From Seleniivibrio sp. (lineage in GTDB: Bacteria > Chrysiogenota > Deferribacteres > Deferribacterales > Geovibrionaceae): 64,000 bases of DNA. Under the pieces are notes generated by a model. It did no database searches. It was not told where the DNA came from and saw nothing but the letters and a program-made list of their open reading frames with translations. The stretch is from contig NZ_JAJOIL010000028.1 in the NCBI RefSeq assembly GCF_021209385.1, forward strand, positions 1 through 64,000, written 5' to 3'. The position numbers were made by a program, and so were the translations under genes. Shown here in pieces: positions 49,585-59,500 of this stretch (its first letter is position 1; every line of letters begins with the position of its first letter).

Positions 49585-50850
49585 TCAAGATTCTTTCAAA
49601 TCAATTTCACACCCTACATCACGAATAAGCTGCCCAAGTGTAGCTTTAACATCGCAGGATGTGATTCGGAACATAAAAACATCATGAATCCAGTGGTGTT
49701 GGATATGTATCTCCTGCGTTCCTTCTGCAACGGCAACGGAGAGACTAAACAAGCCATTGCACAGTAAAGGCATAACAAAACGATATTCAACAGTATACTC
49801 CTTTCCTTTTCCAAAGTCAGGTCGCAAATCAGAATGGGCATAAGTGTTTGCACCAAATATCGGATTACCGAGGTTGTCATTGACAACAAAGCCGCAAATG
49901 ACACTATCGACATTCTCCGCAGCCAGCATAACAACTTTCAGAACAACCTTTTCTCCTCCTTCAAAAGTTGTCTGAGAAACTAATTCACTATTGCCCAGAA
50001 AAACACGTTCAATAATGATTTTCTTATCTCCGAAAGAATCAAATTGTTCTGTGCTTATCCAGTTCAAATTACTGTTTTTTCGTTCCGTTTCTGTACCTTT
50101 ATCTGTATTCTTATCATATGCCATTGCCGCCAGATATCTTTTACAAACTATGTCCGGCGTGCCTTCATCATGCTTTCTTCCACCGTGTATCCATATAACC
50201 TGAGAACAGAAATTTATGACCGTTCCTGTGTCGTGGGTAACGAAAAGCACCGTAGTACCCGCCTCTTTCAAATCGCGAAACTTTCTGTAACATTTCTGCT
50301 GGAAACGTACATCTCCGACACTGAGAGCTTCGTCAACAATAAGTATTTCAGGGTCAACATTTATGGCAACGGCGAACGCCAAACGTGCGAACATACCGCT
50401 GGAATACATCTTTACAGGTTGATAAACGAACTCTCCGATATCGGCAAACTCCAGAATAGAATCAATCCTCTTATCCATCTCCGCCTGAGAATAGCCCATG
50501 ATCGTACCATTCATGTATACATTTTCTACACCTGTCATTTCCGGATTGAATCCGGCACCAAGCTCCAGAAGGGACGATATCCTGCCTTTGACATCTACAA
50601 TACCTGATGAGGGACTAACAACACCTGTCAGTATTTTAAGCAGAGTAGACTTCCCTGCTCCGTTCTTGCCGATGATACCAACAGTTTCACCACGTTTTAT
50701 GTCGAAACTGACATCTGTCAGTGCATAAAAATCTCTGTGATATTTTTTGCGCAAAGGATGGAATATCTCCTTCATCATATCCAGCGGACGATCATACAGG
50801 TTGTATTTCTTGGTCAGATTTCTGACGCTAATGATAATGTCGTCTGTCAT
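49585..50850 (-). CDS. wzt: Polysaccharide ABC exporter ATPase, Wzt-type
   Basis: A 421-residue protein. The ATPase domain (residues 1-250) has Walker A GIIGKNGAGKST, signature VKMYSSGMFARLAFAVAI, Walker B ILIVDEALSVGD and VTHDTGTVINF. Residues about 280-421 form the beta-rich C-terminal domain (ERVFLGNSELVS ... FGANTYAHSDLRPDFG ... IQHHWIHDVFMF), which in Wzt binds the modified end of the polysaccharide. ATG 50850 overlaps the wzm stop by 4 bases; a longer TTG frame would run into wzm. Confidence 0.94.
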   Translation of the reverse strand: MTDDIIISVRNLTKKYNLYDRPLDMMKEIFHPLRKKYHRDFYALTDVSFDIKRGETVGIIGKNGAGKSTLLKILTGVVSPSSGIVDVKGRISSLLELGAGFNPEMTGVENVYMNGTIMGYSQAEMDKRIDSILEFADIGEFVYQPVKMYSSGMFARLAFAVAINVDPEILIVDEALSVGDVRFQQKCYRKFRDLKEAGTTVLFVTHDTGTVINFCSQVIWIHGGRKHDEGTPDIVCKRYLAAMAYDKNTDKGTETERKNSNLNWISTEQFDSFGDKKIIIERVFLGNSELVSQTTFEGGEKVVLKVVMLAAENVDSVICGFVVNDNLGNPIFGANTYAHSDLRPDFGKGKEYTVEYRFVMPLLCNGLFSLSVAVAEGTQEIHIQHHWIHDVFMFRITSCDVKATLGQLIRDVGCEIDLKES

Positions 50851-51659
50851 ATCACATCCGCAAAATGAGGGCGTAGTTTTCTGAAAACTGTTGCTCCGGC
50901 TAAAAGTATAATAACGGTAACCACCCAAAAATAAACCGTAAGCCAACCATGTTCCCAGAACCAGACTCTATAAAGCAGAGCCTCTCGAAACCCTTCGGTT
51001 ATATGGTAAATCGGATTGAGTTTGAGATATATTTGATAACGTTCAGGAATTATATGTATTGACCAAAAAATGGGCGTTCCCCAAAAACCGAACTGTATAA
51101 ACATATTGATCAGCTGACCAACATCTTTCATAAATACAACCAGAGCTGATGTCAGAAGTGAAAGCCCAAGCATAAGCACCAAAAGTGCAAATATATAATA
51201 AATTATCTGAATATTATAAATGGAAAAACCAGTGTGGTATATCAGCATGAACAGCAATATCACAAGCAGGAAGAAAAGATGTATCACAAACGAAGACATA
51301 ATCTTCATGAGAGGAAGTAGACTGACACGAAATACCACTTTATTCACAAGGTACTTGTATTCTATTATCGAGTTGGTGGCATTCCCCCACCCTTCGGCAA
51401 AGAAAAACCATGGAACCATACCCGTAAGAAGCCACAAGAGAAACGGAACATTACCAACCGGTTTTGATTTGAAACCAACTTCAAAGACAAACCAGAATAT
51501 CAGGATAGTGACGGCAGGCTGAACAAAAGCCCAGAGAAGCCCTAGATGAGACCCCAGGTATTTTGATCTAAAATCTCTTTTTGCAAACTGCACAAGCAAA
51601 TTTCTCGACCTGTACACATCGGCAATGAAAAAGAATAATGACAATACGGTCTTCAACAT
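50847..51659 (-). CDS. wzm: Polysaccharide ABC exporter permease, Wzm-type
   Basis: A 270-residue ABC-2 membrane protein with about six TM helices. LLVQFAKRDFRSKYLGSHLG, LLWAFVQPAVTILIFWFVF and LNPIYHITEGFREALLY are the family hallmarks. It forms with Wzt the channel that moves undecaprenyl-linked polysaccharide across the inner membrane. The ATG at 51659 has a GGAA upstream; one further TTG codon is possible. Confidence 0.94.
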   Translation of the reverse strand: MLKTVLSLFFFIADVYRSRNLLVQFAKRDFRSKYLGSHLGLLWAFVQPAVTILIFWFVFEVGFKSKPVGNVPFLLWLLTGMVPWFFFAEGWGNATNSIIEYKYLVNKVVFRVSLLPLMKIMSSFVIHLFFLLVILLFMLIYHTGFSIYNIQIIYYIFALLVLMLGLSLLTSALVVFMKDVGQLINMFIQFGFWGTPIFWSIHIIPERYQIYLKLNPIYHITEGFREALLYRVWFWEHGWLTVYFWVVTVIILLAGATVFRKLRPHFADVI

Positions 51660-51677
51660 CAACAGTTCCTGCGTCCT

Positions 51678-52502
51678 TTATATTGCAAGTATTTTTCTGA
51701 GACTACTGTTTATGTTACGGCGTTCCCTGTCAAAAAGCCAGCCCCATTTATTGAAATATTTAATAGCCGATGAGATATGTATCATTCTCTGGCGCATATA
51801 TTTATAAGAGCCGCGTCCTCTGTGATGATAAATAAAGATTGAAGGGACATAATAGCTGCCTTCAAAACTGTTGAATCGTCTGGAGAAATCGACATCTTCC
51901 ATGAAGACGAAAAACCTTTCGTCAAAATATCCTGCTTTTTTAATGGCAGTTTTTCTGAGAAACATGAAACAACCGGAAAGATTTGCAGTTCTTATGCTTT
52001 CATCTTTGTCATATGACTGGAGTTCATAACGTTTATTATACCTGTTTACAAGTTTTTCAGGCAGATATTGATGAAACATTCTTATGATCAGGTCAAACGG
52101 TGTCGGCAGAAGCTTTGCGGCATATTGATTTTCACCGTTGACAGACAGAACCTTCGGAACGATAAGTCCTGCTTCCGGGTGTCTGTCCATATATTCAGCA
52201 AGTTGCTCAGGCACATCATGTTCAAAATACACGTCAGGATTACATATGATGTGATATTCGGAGATAATATCGTATCTATCTCTGATTACAATATTATGCC
52301 CGCCTCCAAATCCAATATTCCTTTCGGTGTTTATGATTTCGATGCGTTCGTTTTCACTGTAATCATGAAGATCAGTGTCAGAATTATTTATTATATATAT
52401 TTTGGATATACACTCTCTGTTCAGCAGGCTCCTCATGGTGTCAGCAAAAACACTGAGATCAGTATCATAGTATACAATTAAAACTGTAATATTATATTTC
52501 AT
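51678..52502 (-). CDS. Family 2 glycosyltransferase, WbbL/rhamnosyltransferase-like
   Basis: A 274-residue GT2 protein: NITVLIVYYDTDLSVFADTM, IYIINNSDTDLHDY, RNIGFGGGHNIVI, HIICNPDVYFEHDVPEQLA and RFFVFMEDVDFSRRFNSFEG. NIGFGGGHN with CNPDV and FMEDVDFSRR is the WbbL-type rhamnosyltransferase pattern. It is the first gene of the polysaccharide operon, so may add an early sugar. No convincing promoter is seen in the 143 bases upstream. Confidence 0.9.
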   Translation of the reverse strand: MKYNITVLIVYYDTDLSVFADTMRSLLNRECISKIYIINNSDTDLHDYSENERIEIINTERNIGFGGGHNIVIRDRYDIISEYHIICNPDVYFEHDVPEQLAEYMDRHPEAGLIVPKVLSVNGENQYAAKLLPTPFDLIIRMFHQYLPEKLVNRYNKRYELQSYDKDESIRTANLSGCFMFLRKTAIKKAGYFDERFFVFMEDVDFSRRFNSFEGSYYVPSIFIYHHRGRGSYKYMRQRMIHISSAIKYFNKWGWLFDRERRNINSSLRKILAI

Positions 52503-52645
52503 TAAACAACCCGCCGCAAAACAACCGTGTATAATTACGTATATTCATAAATTATTCAACTCAAAAGACTGCATTTGCTCAAAAACATACTATTTATATC
52601 AAAGCTATAACAAGGAATCGCTTTTAATGGAAAAGTTCATCAGTT

Positions 52646-53107
52646 TTATTGGAGAAATGATGTAATTTCTTTGCGCAAATTGTCTACAAATATAGGCATA
52701 CCTGCTTCAACCTGCGGGGTCAGGGTCATATCCATCTCTATGGAACCGGTCTGTATGCCGTAAAGCACAACCTCTTTCGGTCGCACACCCATCAGTTCAG
52801 CTGTTGCCAGCATATCTTTCATACCCATCTGGTGCGCGGAGAGTCTGTTCTCAAAAACTGCGTCAATATCATCACCGTTGACTTTCACAACAGTCCCAGG
52901 CTCAAGACCGAAATCCACGGCATCAGCTATGACAAGCTTGTCGGCCCATTCGATATATACGAGAAGATCAAGTCCAAGCGTCCCGCCATCCATAACCCTC
53001 AAAGTGTCGGTTGAAGGAAACTCCTTCATGAGCTCCTGCGCAGCAAGGACACCCACGGCATCGTCGTTCATCACAAGATTACCTATACCAAGCACCAGCA
53101 GTTTCAT
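52646..53107 (-). CDS. Hydrogenase-type maturation protease (HyaD/HybD/HycI family)
   Basis: A 153-residue peptidase of family M52: LLVLGIGNLVMNDDAVGVLA (nickel-binding Asp), VMDGGTLGLDLLVYIEWADK (second Asp) and RLSAHQMGMKDMLATAELMG (His). These are the nickel-sensing residues of the endopeptidases that clip the large subunit of [NiFe]-hydrogenase after metal insertion. No hydrogenase subunit is nearby. The ATG at 53107 has AAGGAGTG ahead. It begins 2 bases after the ispF stop. Confidence 0.92.
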   Translation of the reverse strand: MKLLVLGIGNLVMNDDAVGVLAAQELMKEFPSTDTLRVMDGGTLGLDLLVYIEWADKLVIADAVDFGLEPGTVVKVNGDDIDAVFENRLSAHQMGMKDMLATAELMGVRPKEVVLYGIQTGSIEMDMTLTPQVEAGMPIFVDNLRKEITSFLQ

Positions 53108-53109
53108 GG

Positions 53110-53589
53110 TCACTCCTTAATAACTATAGCGGTTGCGAGAGCCGCAATGCCCTCTTCCCTGCCTGTAAAGCCCATTTTTTCGGTGGTGGTTGCCTTAATG
53201 GTCACATCCTCCAAGCTCAACCCCATAACACCCGCTATGGTTTCACGCATCAGCGGAATATGCGGTGCCATCTTCGGTTTCTGCGCAATTATCTCCGCAT
53301 CCACATTAGATATATCAAACCCTGCCAGCCGTATCATTTCAACTGCTTTTGCAAGGAGTATTTTAGAATCTATGCCTTTGTACGCCCCATCGGTATCCGG
53401 AAACAGATTGCCTATGTCTTTGCCAAGCGCAGGTCCGGCGACTGCATCAACAATAGCGTGTATCAGAACATCCGCGTCGCTGTGACCGTCCAGTCCGAGA
53501 TCAAAATCTATCTCAACTCCGCCGATGACGAGTTTACGCCCCCTTGCAAACCTGTGCGCATCAAAACCGATTCCGCTTTTTATCTTCAT
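53110..53589 (-). CDS. ispF: 2-C-methyl-D-erythritol 2,4-cyclodiphosphate synthase
   Basis: A 159-residue trimeric enzyme of the MEP isoprenoid pathway: GIGFDAHRFARGRKLVIGGV with the zinc Asp and His, GLDGHSDADVLIHAIVDAVA, GNLFPDTDGAYKGIDSKILL and the C-terminal TEKMGFTGREEGIAALATA. It cyclises CDP-methylerythritol 2-phosphate. It is the first gene of a two-gene run with the maturation protease. Confidence 0.97.
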   Translation of the reverse strand: MKIKSGIGFDAHRFARGRKLVIGGVEIDFDLGLDGHSDADVLIHAIVDAVAGPALGKDIGNLFPDTDGAYKGIDSKILLAKAVEMIRLAGFDISNVDAEIIAQKPKMAPHIPLMRETIAGVMGLSLEDVTIKATTTEKMGFTGREEGIAALATAIVIKE

Positions 53590-53644
53590 TCTCAGTCTCC
53601 TGTAACATTCTATACATTTTGTCAGAATTTTAAAACATTTTATG

Positions 53645-53672
53645 TTGATTTAGAATTTCACATAGATAATAT
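53645..53672 (+). promoter_or_regulatory. Promoter of the antiporter gene
   Basis: TTGATT, a 16-base spacer and TAATAT, 21 bases before the antiporter ATG, with GGGGG as ribosome-binding site between. Confidence 0.6.
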
Positions 53673-53692
53673 TGGTCATCGGGGGATAATTT

Positions 53693-55666
53693 ATGCAGAT
53701 ACCTATTTTAGCTGATATCACAACCATTTTTCTGTTTGCGGCTGTGGCGCTCTTTATTTGCGGGAAACTGAAAATACCTGAAATCATGGGGTATCTTCTC
53801 GCGGGCGTACTTGTGGGTCCCAACGGTCTGGGACTGATTCACGCTGTCAAACAGGTTGATATGATGGCGGAGATAGGCGTTGTCCTGCTCCTCTTCACAA
53901 TAGGGATCGAATTTTCACTTTCAACGCTTCTCTCTCTTAAGCGTCCGGCGCTCATAGGCGGAAGCTTACAGGTTGCCGGATGCGTTGCCGCCTTTACGGG
54001 TGCAGCATATCTCGGCGGATACAAACTTAACACCGCAATAGTAATGGGCATGATGGCTGCAGTTTCAGGTACGGCGATCATGCTTAAAGTTTTTGCCGCC
54101 AGAGGCGAGGTGGACGCGCTTCACGGACGGATTTCGCTTGCGGTGTCTATATTTCAGGATATCGCTGTAATTCCCATGATGCTCCTTGTTCCTCTCCTTG
54201 CTGGACAGGGCGGTAACATATCCGATGTCGGTATCATCCTTGGCAAAGCGGTTGTCGTTGTCGTACTGCTTTTCACATTCGCCAGATTTCTGGTTCCCAA
54301 GCTCCTTTATCAGGTTGCGGCGACCAGAAGCCGCGAGCTTTTCATGATAACCGTAGTTCTTGTCTGTCTGCTCGTTGCGTGGATGACATCTAAAACCGGG
54401 CTGTCACTGGCTCTTGGTGCTTTTCTCGCAGGCATAGTGGTCAGCGAATCCGGATACGGTCAGCAGGCTCTCGGGGACATAATTCCTTTCAAGGACGTCT
54501 TCGCAGGGTTCTTCTTTGTGTCTATAGGCATGCTGCTTGACCCGTCGGTTGTCATAAATAACCCTGTAATGACAATCTCAAGCCTTGTGCTTCTTACACT
54601 TATAAAATTTGCCGTAACAGGCTTTGTTGTGAACGTAATAGGTTATCCGGTGCGGACATCCGTGCTTGCGGGTCTTTCACTGGCACAGGTGAGCGAATTT
54701 TCATTTATTCTGGGTGCAGTCGGCGCTACGTCCGGTCTGCTCACATCCGATCAGTATTCGTTCTTAATAGCCGTCACAGTGCTTTCAATGGCATCCACAC
54801 CGTTCCTTATAATAGCAGCGCCCCATGTGGCTGAAATGATTGTAAAGCTGCCGATGCCGCAGGCTTTCCGCGGCGGGTATCTCTCCGAAGAGCAGAAAGA
54901 ACCTGAAAAGGAACTCATAGACCACATTATCATTGCGGGCTTCGGAATGAACGGACGCAACACTGCCAGAGCCGCAAGGGAAGTCGATATAGAATACGTT
55001 GTTATCGAGATGAACCCTGACACCGTAAAGAAAGAAAAACACAACGGAACTCCGATATTCTTCGGCGATGCTTCCCAGACAGCCGTTCTTGAACACGCAT
55101 GTCTTAAGACAGCGCGGGTTATGGTTATAACACTTCCCGACCCAGTGGGCGTGCGTAAAATAGTGGAAACGGCGAGACGGGAAAACCCGACGATATACAT
55201 AATCGCACGCACAAGGTACCTCACGGAGTACACAGCCCTCAAATCTCTGGGTGCCAATGAAATAGTTGTTGAAGAATATGAAACATCCATAGAAACTTTC
55301 TCGCGTGTTCTGAAAAAATACAGAATACCGCGCGAACAGATAGAGGACATAGCGAACAATATCCGTACGGAGATAATGGGCAAACCGAGGGAAATGATAA
55401 CAGGCGGGCTGGACGGCTCCATAAGCATAGCCAACATGAGCGTCAACAACGTAACAATTCCGGTCGGCTCGCACATTGCCGGAAAGACCGTCCGCGAGGT
55501 GGATATCAGATTCCGATACAAGCTGAACCTGCTGGCTGTTAACCGCGGACTGGATACCATATCAAACCCCGGAAGTGATTTTGTTCTTAATGAAAGGGAC
55601 GAACTTATGCTGATGGGTGAAGAGAAGGACGCGGATAATTTTAAGCAGAGTATAGGTCAGGCATAA
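53693..55666 (+). CDS. KefB/KefC-type cation:proton antiporter with RCK domains
   Basis: A 657-residue CPA2 protein. The membrane domain (about 1-385, 12-13 TM helices) reads ADITTIFLFAAVALFICGKL, IGVVLLLFTIGIEFSLSTLL and VSIFQDIAVIPMMLLVPLL. The RCK_N domain (about 405-520) has HIIIAGFGMNGRNTARAARE and VVIEMNPDTVKKEKHNGTPI then FFGDA, and an RCK_C domain (about 570-655) follows. It exports K+ or Na+ in exchange for protons under nucleotide control. The two-domain tail resembles potassium-efflux systems such as YjbQ/KefB. Confidence 0.92.
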   Translation: MQIPILADITTIFLFAAVALFICGKLKIPEIMGYLLAGVLVGPNGLGLIHAVKQVDMMAEIGVVLLLFTIGIEFSLSTLLSLKRPALIGGSLQVAGCVAAFTGAAYLGGYKLNTAIVMGMMAAVSGTAIMLKVFAARGEVDALHGRISLAVSIFQDIAVIPMMLLVPLLAGQGGNISDVGIILGKAVVVVVLLFTFARFLVPKLLYQVAATRSRELFMITVVLVCLLVAWMTSKTGLSLALGAFLAGIVVSESGYGQQALGDIIPFKDVFAGFFFVSIGMLLDPSVVINNPVMTISSLVLLTLIKFAVTGFVVNVIGYPVRTSVLAGLSLAQVSEFSFILGAVGATSGLLTSDQYSFLIAVTVLSMASTPFLIIAAPHVAEMIVKLPMPQAFRGGYLSEEQKEPEKELIDHIIIAGFGMNGRNTARAAREVDIEYVVIEMNPDTVKKEKHNGTPIFFGDASQTAVLEHACLKTARVMVITLPDPVGVRKIVETARRENPTIYIIARTRYLTEYTALKSLGANEIVVEEYETSIETFSRVLKKYRIPREQIEDIANNIRTEIMGKPREMITGGLDGSISIANMSVNNVTIPVGSHIAGKTVREVDIRFRYKLNLLAVNRGLDTISNPGSDFVLNERDELMLMGEEKDADNFKQSIGQA

Positions 55667-55678
55667 CTCGGTATGCCG

Positions 55679-55762
55679 GAGGAGCGGATCGCGTCGTCGC
55701 ATGTGCTCCTCGCGAAGACAAAAAACCTGTCTCTGCGAGGGCTTTAGCCCGAAGCAGTCTAA
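55679..55762. repeat. Palindromic repeat, family 3, copy 2
   Basis: GCTCCTCGCGAAGACA and TGTCTCTGCGAGGGC pair imperfectly. The ends GGATCGCGTCGTCG and CGAAGCAGTCT correspond to those of the copy at 17071. It lies between the antiporter and csrA, which converge. Confidence 0.65.
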
Positions 55763-55810
55763 TGGTTTTGTATGAATATGTAGTTTGTCAACAACCTGAA
55801 TAATAGAATA

Positions 55811-56041
55811 TTATTTATTGTGCTGTTTGAAGAAATCCACAAGGGAGACGAGGTTCTCTTTTTTGACAGCCTGAAGGTTCTCTTCCTTAATGGCTTCGTA
55901 GACCTCTTTTCTATGCACACTTACATCTTTGGGCGCTTCTATGCCTATCTTGACATTTCGCCCTGCGACCTCGACAATGGTTACTTCGATATTGTCGCCG
56001 ATGATTATGCTTTCGTTTATCTTCCTTGATAATACAAGCAT
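55811..56041 (-). CDS. csrA: Carbon storage regulator CsrA
   Basis: A 76-residue RNA-binding dimer: [40 protein letters not shown] and [11 protein letters not shown] are the beta-strands and the GxxxPKxxxVxR surface that binds GGA motifs. The C-terminal extension (about 20 residues more than E. coli CsrA) is typical of species with FliW, which binds there. It represses translation of flagellin-type mRNAs. Its leader has AGGAAGG just before ATG, which could itself bind CsrA. It follows fliW by 15 bases. Confidence 0.96.
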   Translation of the reverse strand: MLVLSRKINESIIIGDNIEVTIVEVAGRNVKIGIEAPKDVSVHRKEVYEAIKEENLQAVKKENLVSLVDFFKQHNK

Positions 56042-56056
56042 CTGCCTTCCTGCGGT

Positions 56057-56527
56057 TTATTTATTGAACATCGGTGTCTTGATCTGCCACTTATCTTCTT
56101 CCAGAATGACCTGCTTTGCAAGTTTTTTCTCAGAGTTCATTACCAGCGGCGCCCTGAGGTTCATTGTGGCGTTTTTAGGCTGGTCGGGAACAACGACGAT
56201 ACAGAACAGTTTCAGCTTGCTTTCATCCTCTGCTCCGAGAATTTTAAGCTCGCGTTTGTTCAGTCTGGGTGTGTACTCCTGAACAAAAAGTTCCGGTTCC
56301 ACAAGGATAAAACAGATATCCTTGTCCTGAACCGACTGGAACCAAAGGAAAGGATAAGACTTTTCGTTCGATATAAGAATAAAATCGTTCAGATCGGGAA
56401 AACCCAGCATAGGGGACGACAAAGTGATTATGTCGTTCTCCGTGAAGGAAATTTCTCCCAGTTTACCGGATACTATCTTTCTGGTTTCCATTGTATCCTC
56501 ACATATATTGACAGAATTTGCACCCAT
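56057..56527 (-). CDS. fliW: Flagellar assembly factor FliW
   Basis: A 156-residue protein. TRKIVSGKLGEISFTENDII, GFPDLNDFILISNEKSYPFL and WFQSVQDKDICFILVEPELF match FliW, followed by VPDQPKNATMNLRAPLVMNS. FliW sequesters CsrA and is itself held by flagellin, making a partner switch. ATG 56527 has AGGAGA ahead; ATG 12 codons in (56491, with GAGGA ahead) would give the more usual family N-terminus METRKI. It lies between flgL and csrA. Confidence 0.94.
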   Translation of the reverse strand: MGANSVNICEDTMETRKIVSGKLGEISFTENDIITLSSPMLGFPDLNDFILISNEKSYPFLWFQSVQDKDICFILVEPELFVQEYTPRLNKRELKILGAEDESKLKLFCIVVVPDQPKNATMNLRAPLVMNSEKKLAKQVILEEDKWQIKTPMFNK

Positions 56528-56561
56528 GAAATTCTCCTGTATTCCGTTAGCATCGTATATC

Positions 56562-56569
56562 TAATCGGC
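56562..56569 (-). promoter_or_regulatory. Possible sigma-28 -10 element before fliW
   Basis: GCCGATTA on the minus strand, 7 of 8 bases to the FliA -10 consensus GCCGATAA, 35 bases before the fliW ATG. No good -35 TAAA box lies 11 bases upstream, so activity is doubtful. Confidence 0.3.
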
Positions 56570-56574
56570 ACTTT

Positions 56575-59500
56575 TTACAGATAATCAAGCAGACTTACAT
56601 TTAAAAGCAGCGATGTTGATTTCAGCGCATACTGGTAAGCCGTTTCGGCAACTGTAAGATCCGCCGAAGCCTGTGTCTGGTCTATGAGTGTCGATCCTGT
56701 ATATTTCGCTTTCAGCTCCTCTGTTGTGAGCTGAAGCGACTGATTGAACGTTATTGCGGATTCCGCTTTACTGGTACTGTTACCAACGGTAGTAAGCGCG
56801 GAAAGAACCTGAGATTCCGCCTGTTCCAGCACGTCCAGTTCATATTCGATACCGGAACCGACAGCAGCAGTGAAAGAATCCGTGGCATAAAGATATCCGG
56901 CGTCATAATACTGATAAACGCCATCCGCCACATAATATTTCTCGCCTGCGGTATCCATCGAATATGTATTTATAAGTTCGCCGTCGTCTCCTGTGACCTT
57001 TATCTTAACAGAATCGCCCGCCTTGGCAAATCCAAGCGTGCTTTCGTAGTCACCGGAAACGGCAGTACCTGTTACGCCATTGAACACGAAGCCTATTCCG
57101 TTTGTCCCTGTCAGTTCAGCCTGAACAACGCCGCTGATACCGGCATCGGATAGCTTTTCGTTTATATTTGCGATCATGTCTTCATATGTCATGAAGTTTT
57201 CCGCATCAACCTCAATGCTCACAGTGTGGTCGGTACCGTCGTTGTATGAAAAGGTCAAAGTTCTCTGTTCCGAGTTCTTCTCGCTGAGATCCATTGTTAC
57301 CGCGGATCTGTTAACGACAGTATCGGCTCCGACTTTGTTCTGAAAGCCGAGGGCGCCTGTTTCATCACCTGAAACTATAATATCGGATGTAGGACCGGAA
57401 AATGAAATTAAATTTCCGGCATCAAGCGAAACACTGACTCCGGCAGGAAGCTGAGGCGTTATGACAGCCAGCAGCGCCGAGCTGTCCGCATAATCCACAT
57501 TCGGTACGGTTACTGTGGTGTTCTGCCATGCTGCACCGTCATAGTAGTCTATATTCAGCGTTACCGGATTGTCCAGATTGCTGAGAGCAAGCTCGGCAGT
57601 GGTCTCGGCTCTTGCCGGATATGCATCGTCCATGCCCATCACATAGGCGGACAGGTCATCGTCATAATTTACGTCAATCTCCATTGCGCCTGAGTTTGTA
57701 TCAATGCGGAGCTGTCCGTTATCGTTATAAGCTCTCACACCCATCTGCTGAAGATCGTAATCGGAATTTATCTGCGTAACAAAATCGTCAAGTTTATCTG
57801 CCGCCGTGGCTGCTGATGACGAGAAGTTTCTTGTCACTTTACCGTCTTCGGTGTTCAGAACAAGTTCAAAACCAACCGTACCGACGTTCAGGTCTTTAAA
57901 GGTGGATGAAGTCCATTCCTGTTTTTTCTGGAGATAGAAATCACTCTGGGAATCGTTATACTGAACTTCAAAGTTGAATATCTCGTTATAGTTTCCGCGG
58001 AACTCACCGTCCAGATAAGGAACGGCAGAAGAACCGAGATCCTCTTTAGACCATGAACTAGGTGCGCCGATACCTGAATCGGGGATGTTCATCTCAAGGG
58101 CAAAATAGAGGTTCTCGAGGGATTTGAAAACGTTGACGTTCTCACCCTTTTCCGTGATGTTCAGATCGCCGAAGCTGAGGTTTGAGTTGGCTGTCAGCTC
58201 AAGCTCGAACGATGTTGTAATAGGTGTTGCGGAATTGGCGATATCGCCGAGCTGTATCTTAACCCCGTTGCCTATCTCTATTTCTCCGCCGTTATAAGAT
58301 GCTTTTGAAATGGGGCTTGCGGAGTTGTCATAAACAAGATTTCCGAGTTTGTCGGTAACCTGAATAGTGATATCGGTTGCGCCGACGTTCACGGTAACGT
58401 TCCAGTTGTCGTCCTTTTTGGAACTGTAATAACCGGAGAGCATTATATCGGAAGAGTTTTGTGCATAACCGATACCTGAGTTGTTCTCGTCGATGGCAAA
58501 TGTCATTTTGCTTGTGCCGCTTCTGAGATCTTTAACCTGAAGCTTGCCGTCAACAAGGGTTGCGTCCACAGCATTTCCGTAAAGGTTTTCAATATATGAA
58601 AGCATATCGCTTATACGTTTTTCATCATCAATGGGATAGTCGCTGCCCCTTGGCGTATCGAACTGATAATCGGTTCCGACCTTTGTGGCAAGATATGTTT
58701 CATCGGTATATTCACAGTTCATCAGTTCAAATTTGATGTCATATTGTCCGGGCGTTGCCGCATCAGTAACGTTTGCGTATACGTCAAAACCCATTCCGTT
58801 GTCCATCAGCGCCTGATTGAGCGCGGACTGGATGTCGGCAGCAGAACCGGATGCCGGAGTAAAACCGATTGTCTGACCGTTCACGGATACTTCCGTGTAA
58901 ACTCCACCTGTTATCGGAACATCGGTATGTGTTGTAGAAACGGGACCGACATAGTTGTCATACGCAAGTTCAAAGGTTGTATCCATACCGTTTGCTGTAA
59001 CAGGGAGGTCTTTGAATCCCAGCCTGTTGTTTTCGGAACCTGTGACGGATAACTGCACACCCTCGCCTGTTCTGTTGGATATGAACATGAGCCTGTCGCC
59101 GTCGCTTACAGCGGACATTTCTCCGCCCAAACCCAGATTTTCAAGGCTTCTGTTGATGTCGAAAATAACCTCGTCCATATCTGAATAACCTTTCTGGGAA
59201 AGTGTTATGTCATAGTCTCTGTTACCGTATGTAACAGTTATGGTTCTTTCCTCTTCGGAAGCTTCAGACATATCAAGGTTAACGTTTCCGGGAGATGAGA
59301 CTCTTGCCGTACCGATGGCATAGCCGTTATGGTCTGTTCCGGAAAACTTCATAGAATCCGCGGTGCTGACGTTAGCGCCGTCTATCTGCGAGAATTTTGT
59401 CGTATTAGTAATGCCTATTCCGTTAACGGTGTTTCTGGTGGTGCCTTTCGTGGTTCTGTAGGTCTCCATAAAGGTATCCTGACCGCTCACGTTTATAACA

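Noticed and set aside
43070-52502. Prophage or genomic island with integrase
   Set aside because: The cluster is AT-rich but holds no integrase, phage structural gene, flanking tRNA or direct repeat.
52503-52645. Promoter of the polysaccharide operon
   Set aside because: AT-rich sequence offers several poor TTGAnn and TATA-like boxes, none with both good boxes and good spacing.
54751-55560. Long open frame on the minus strand inside the antiporter gene
   Set aside because: Antisense shadow of the conserved RCK domains; no family motif and unlikely composition.
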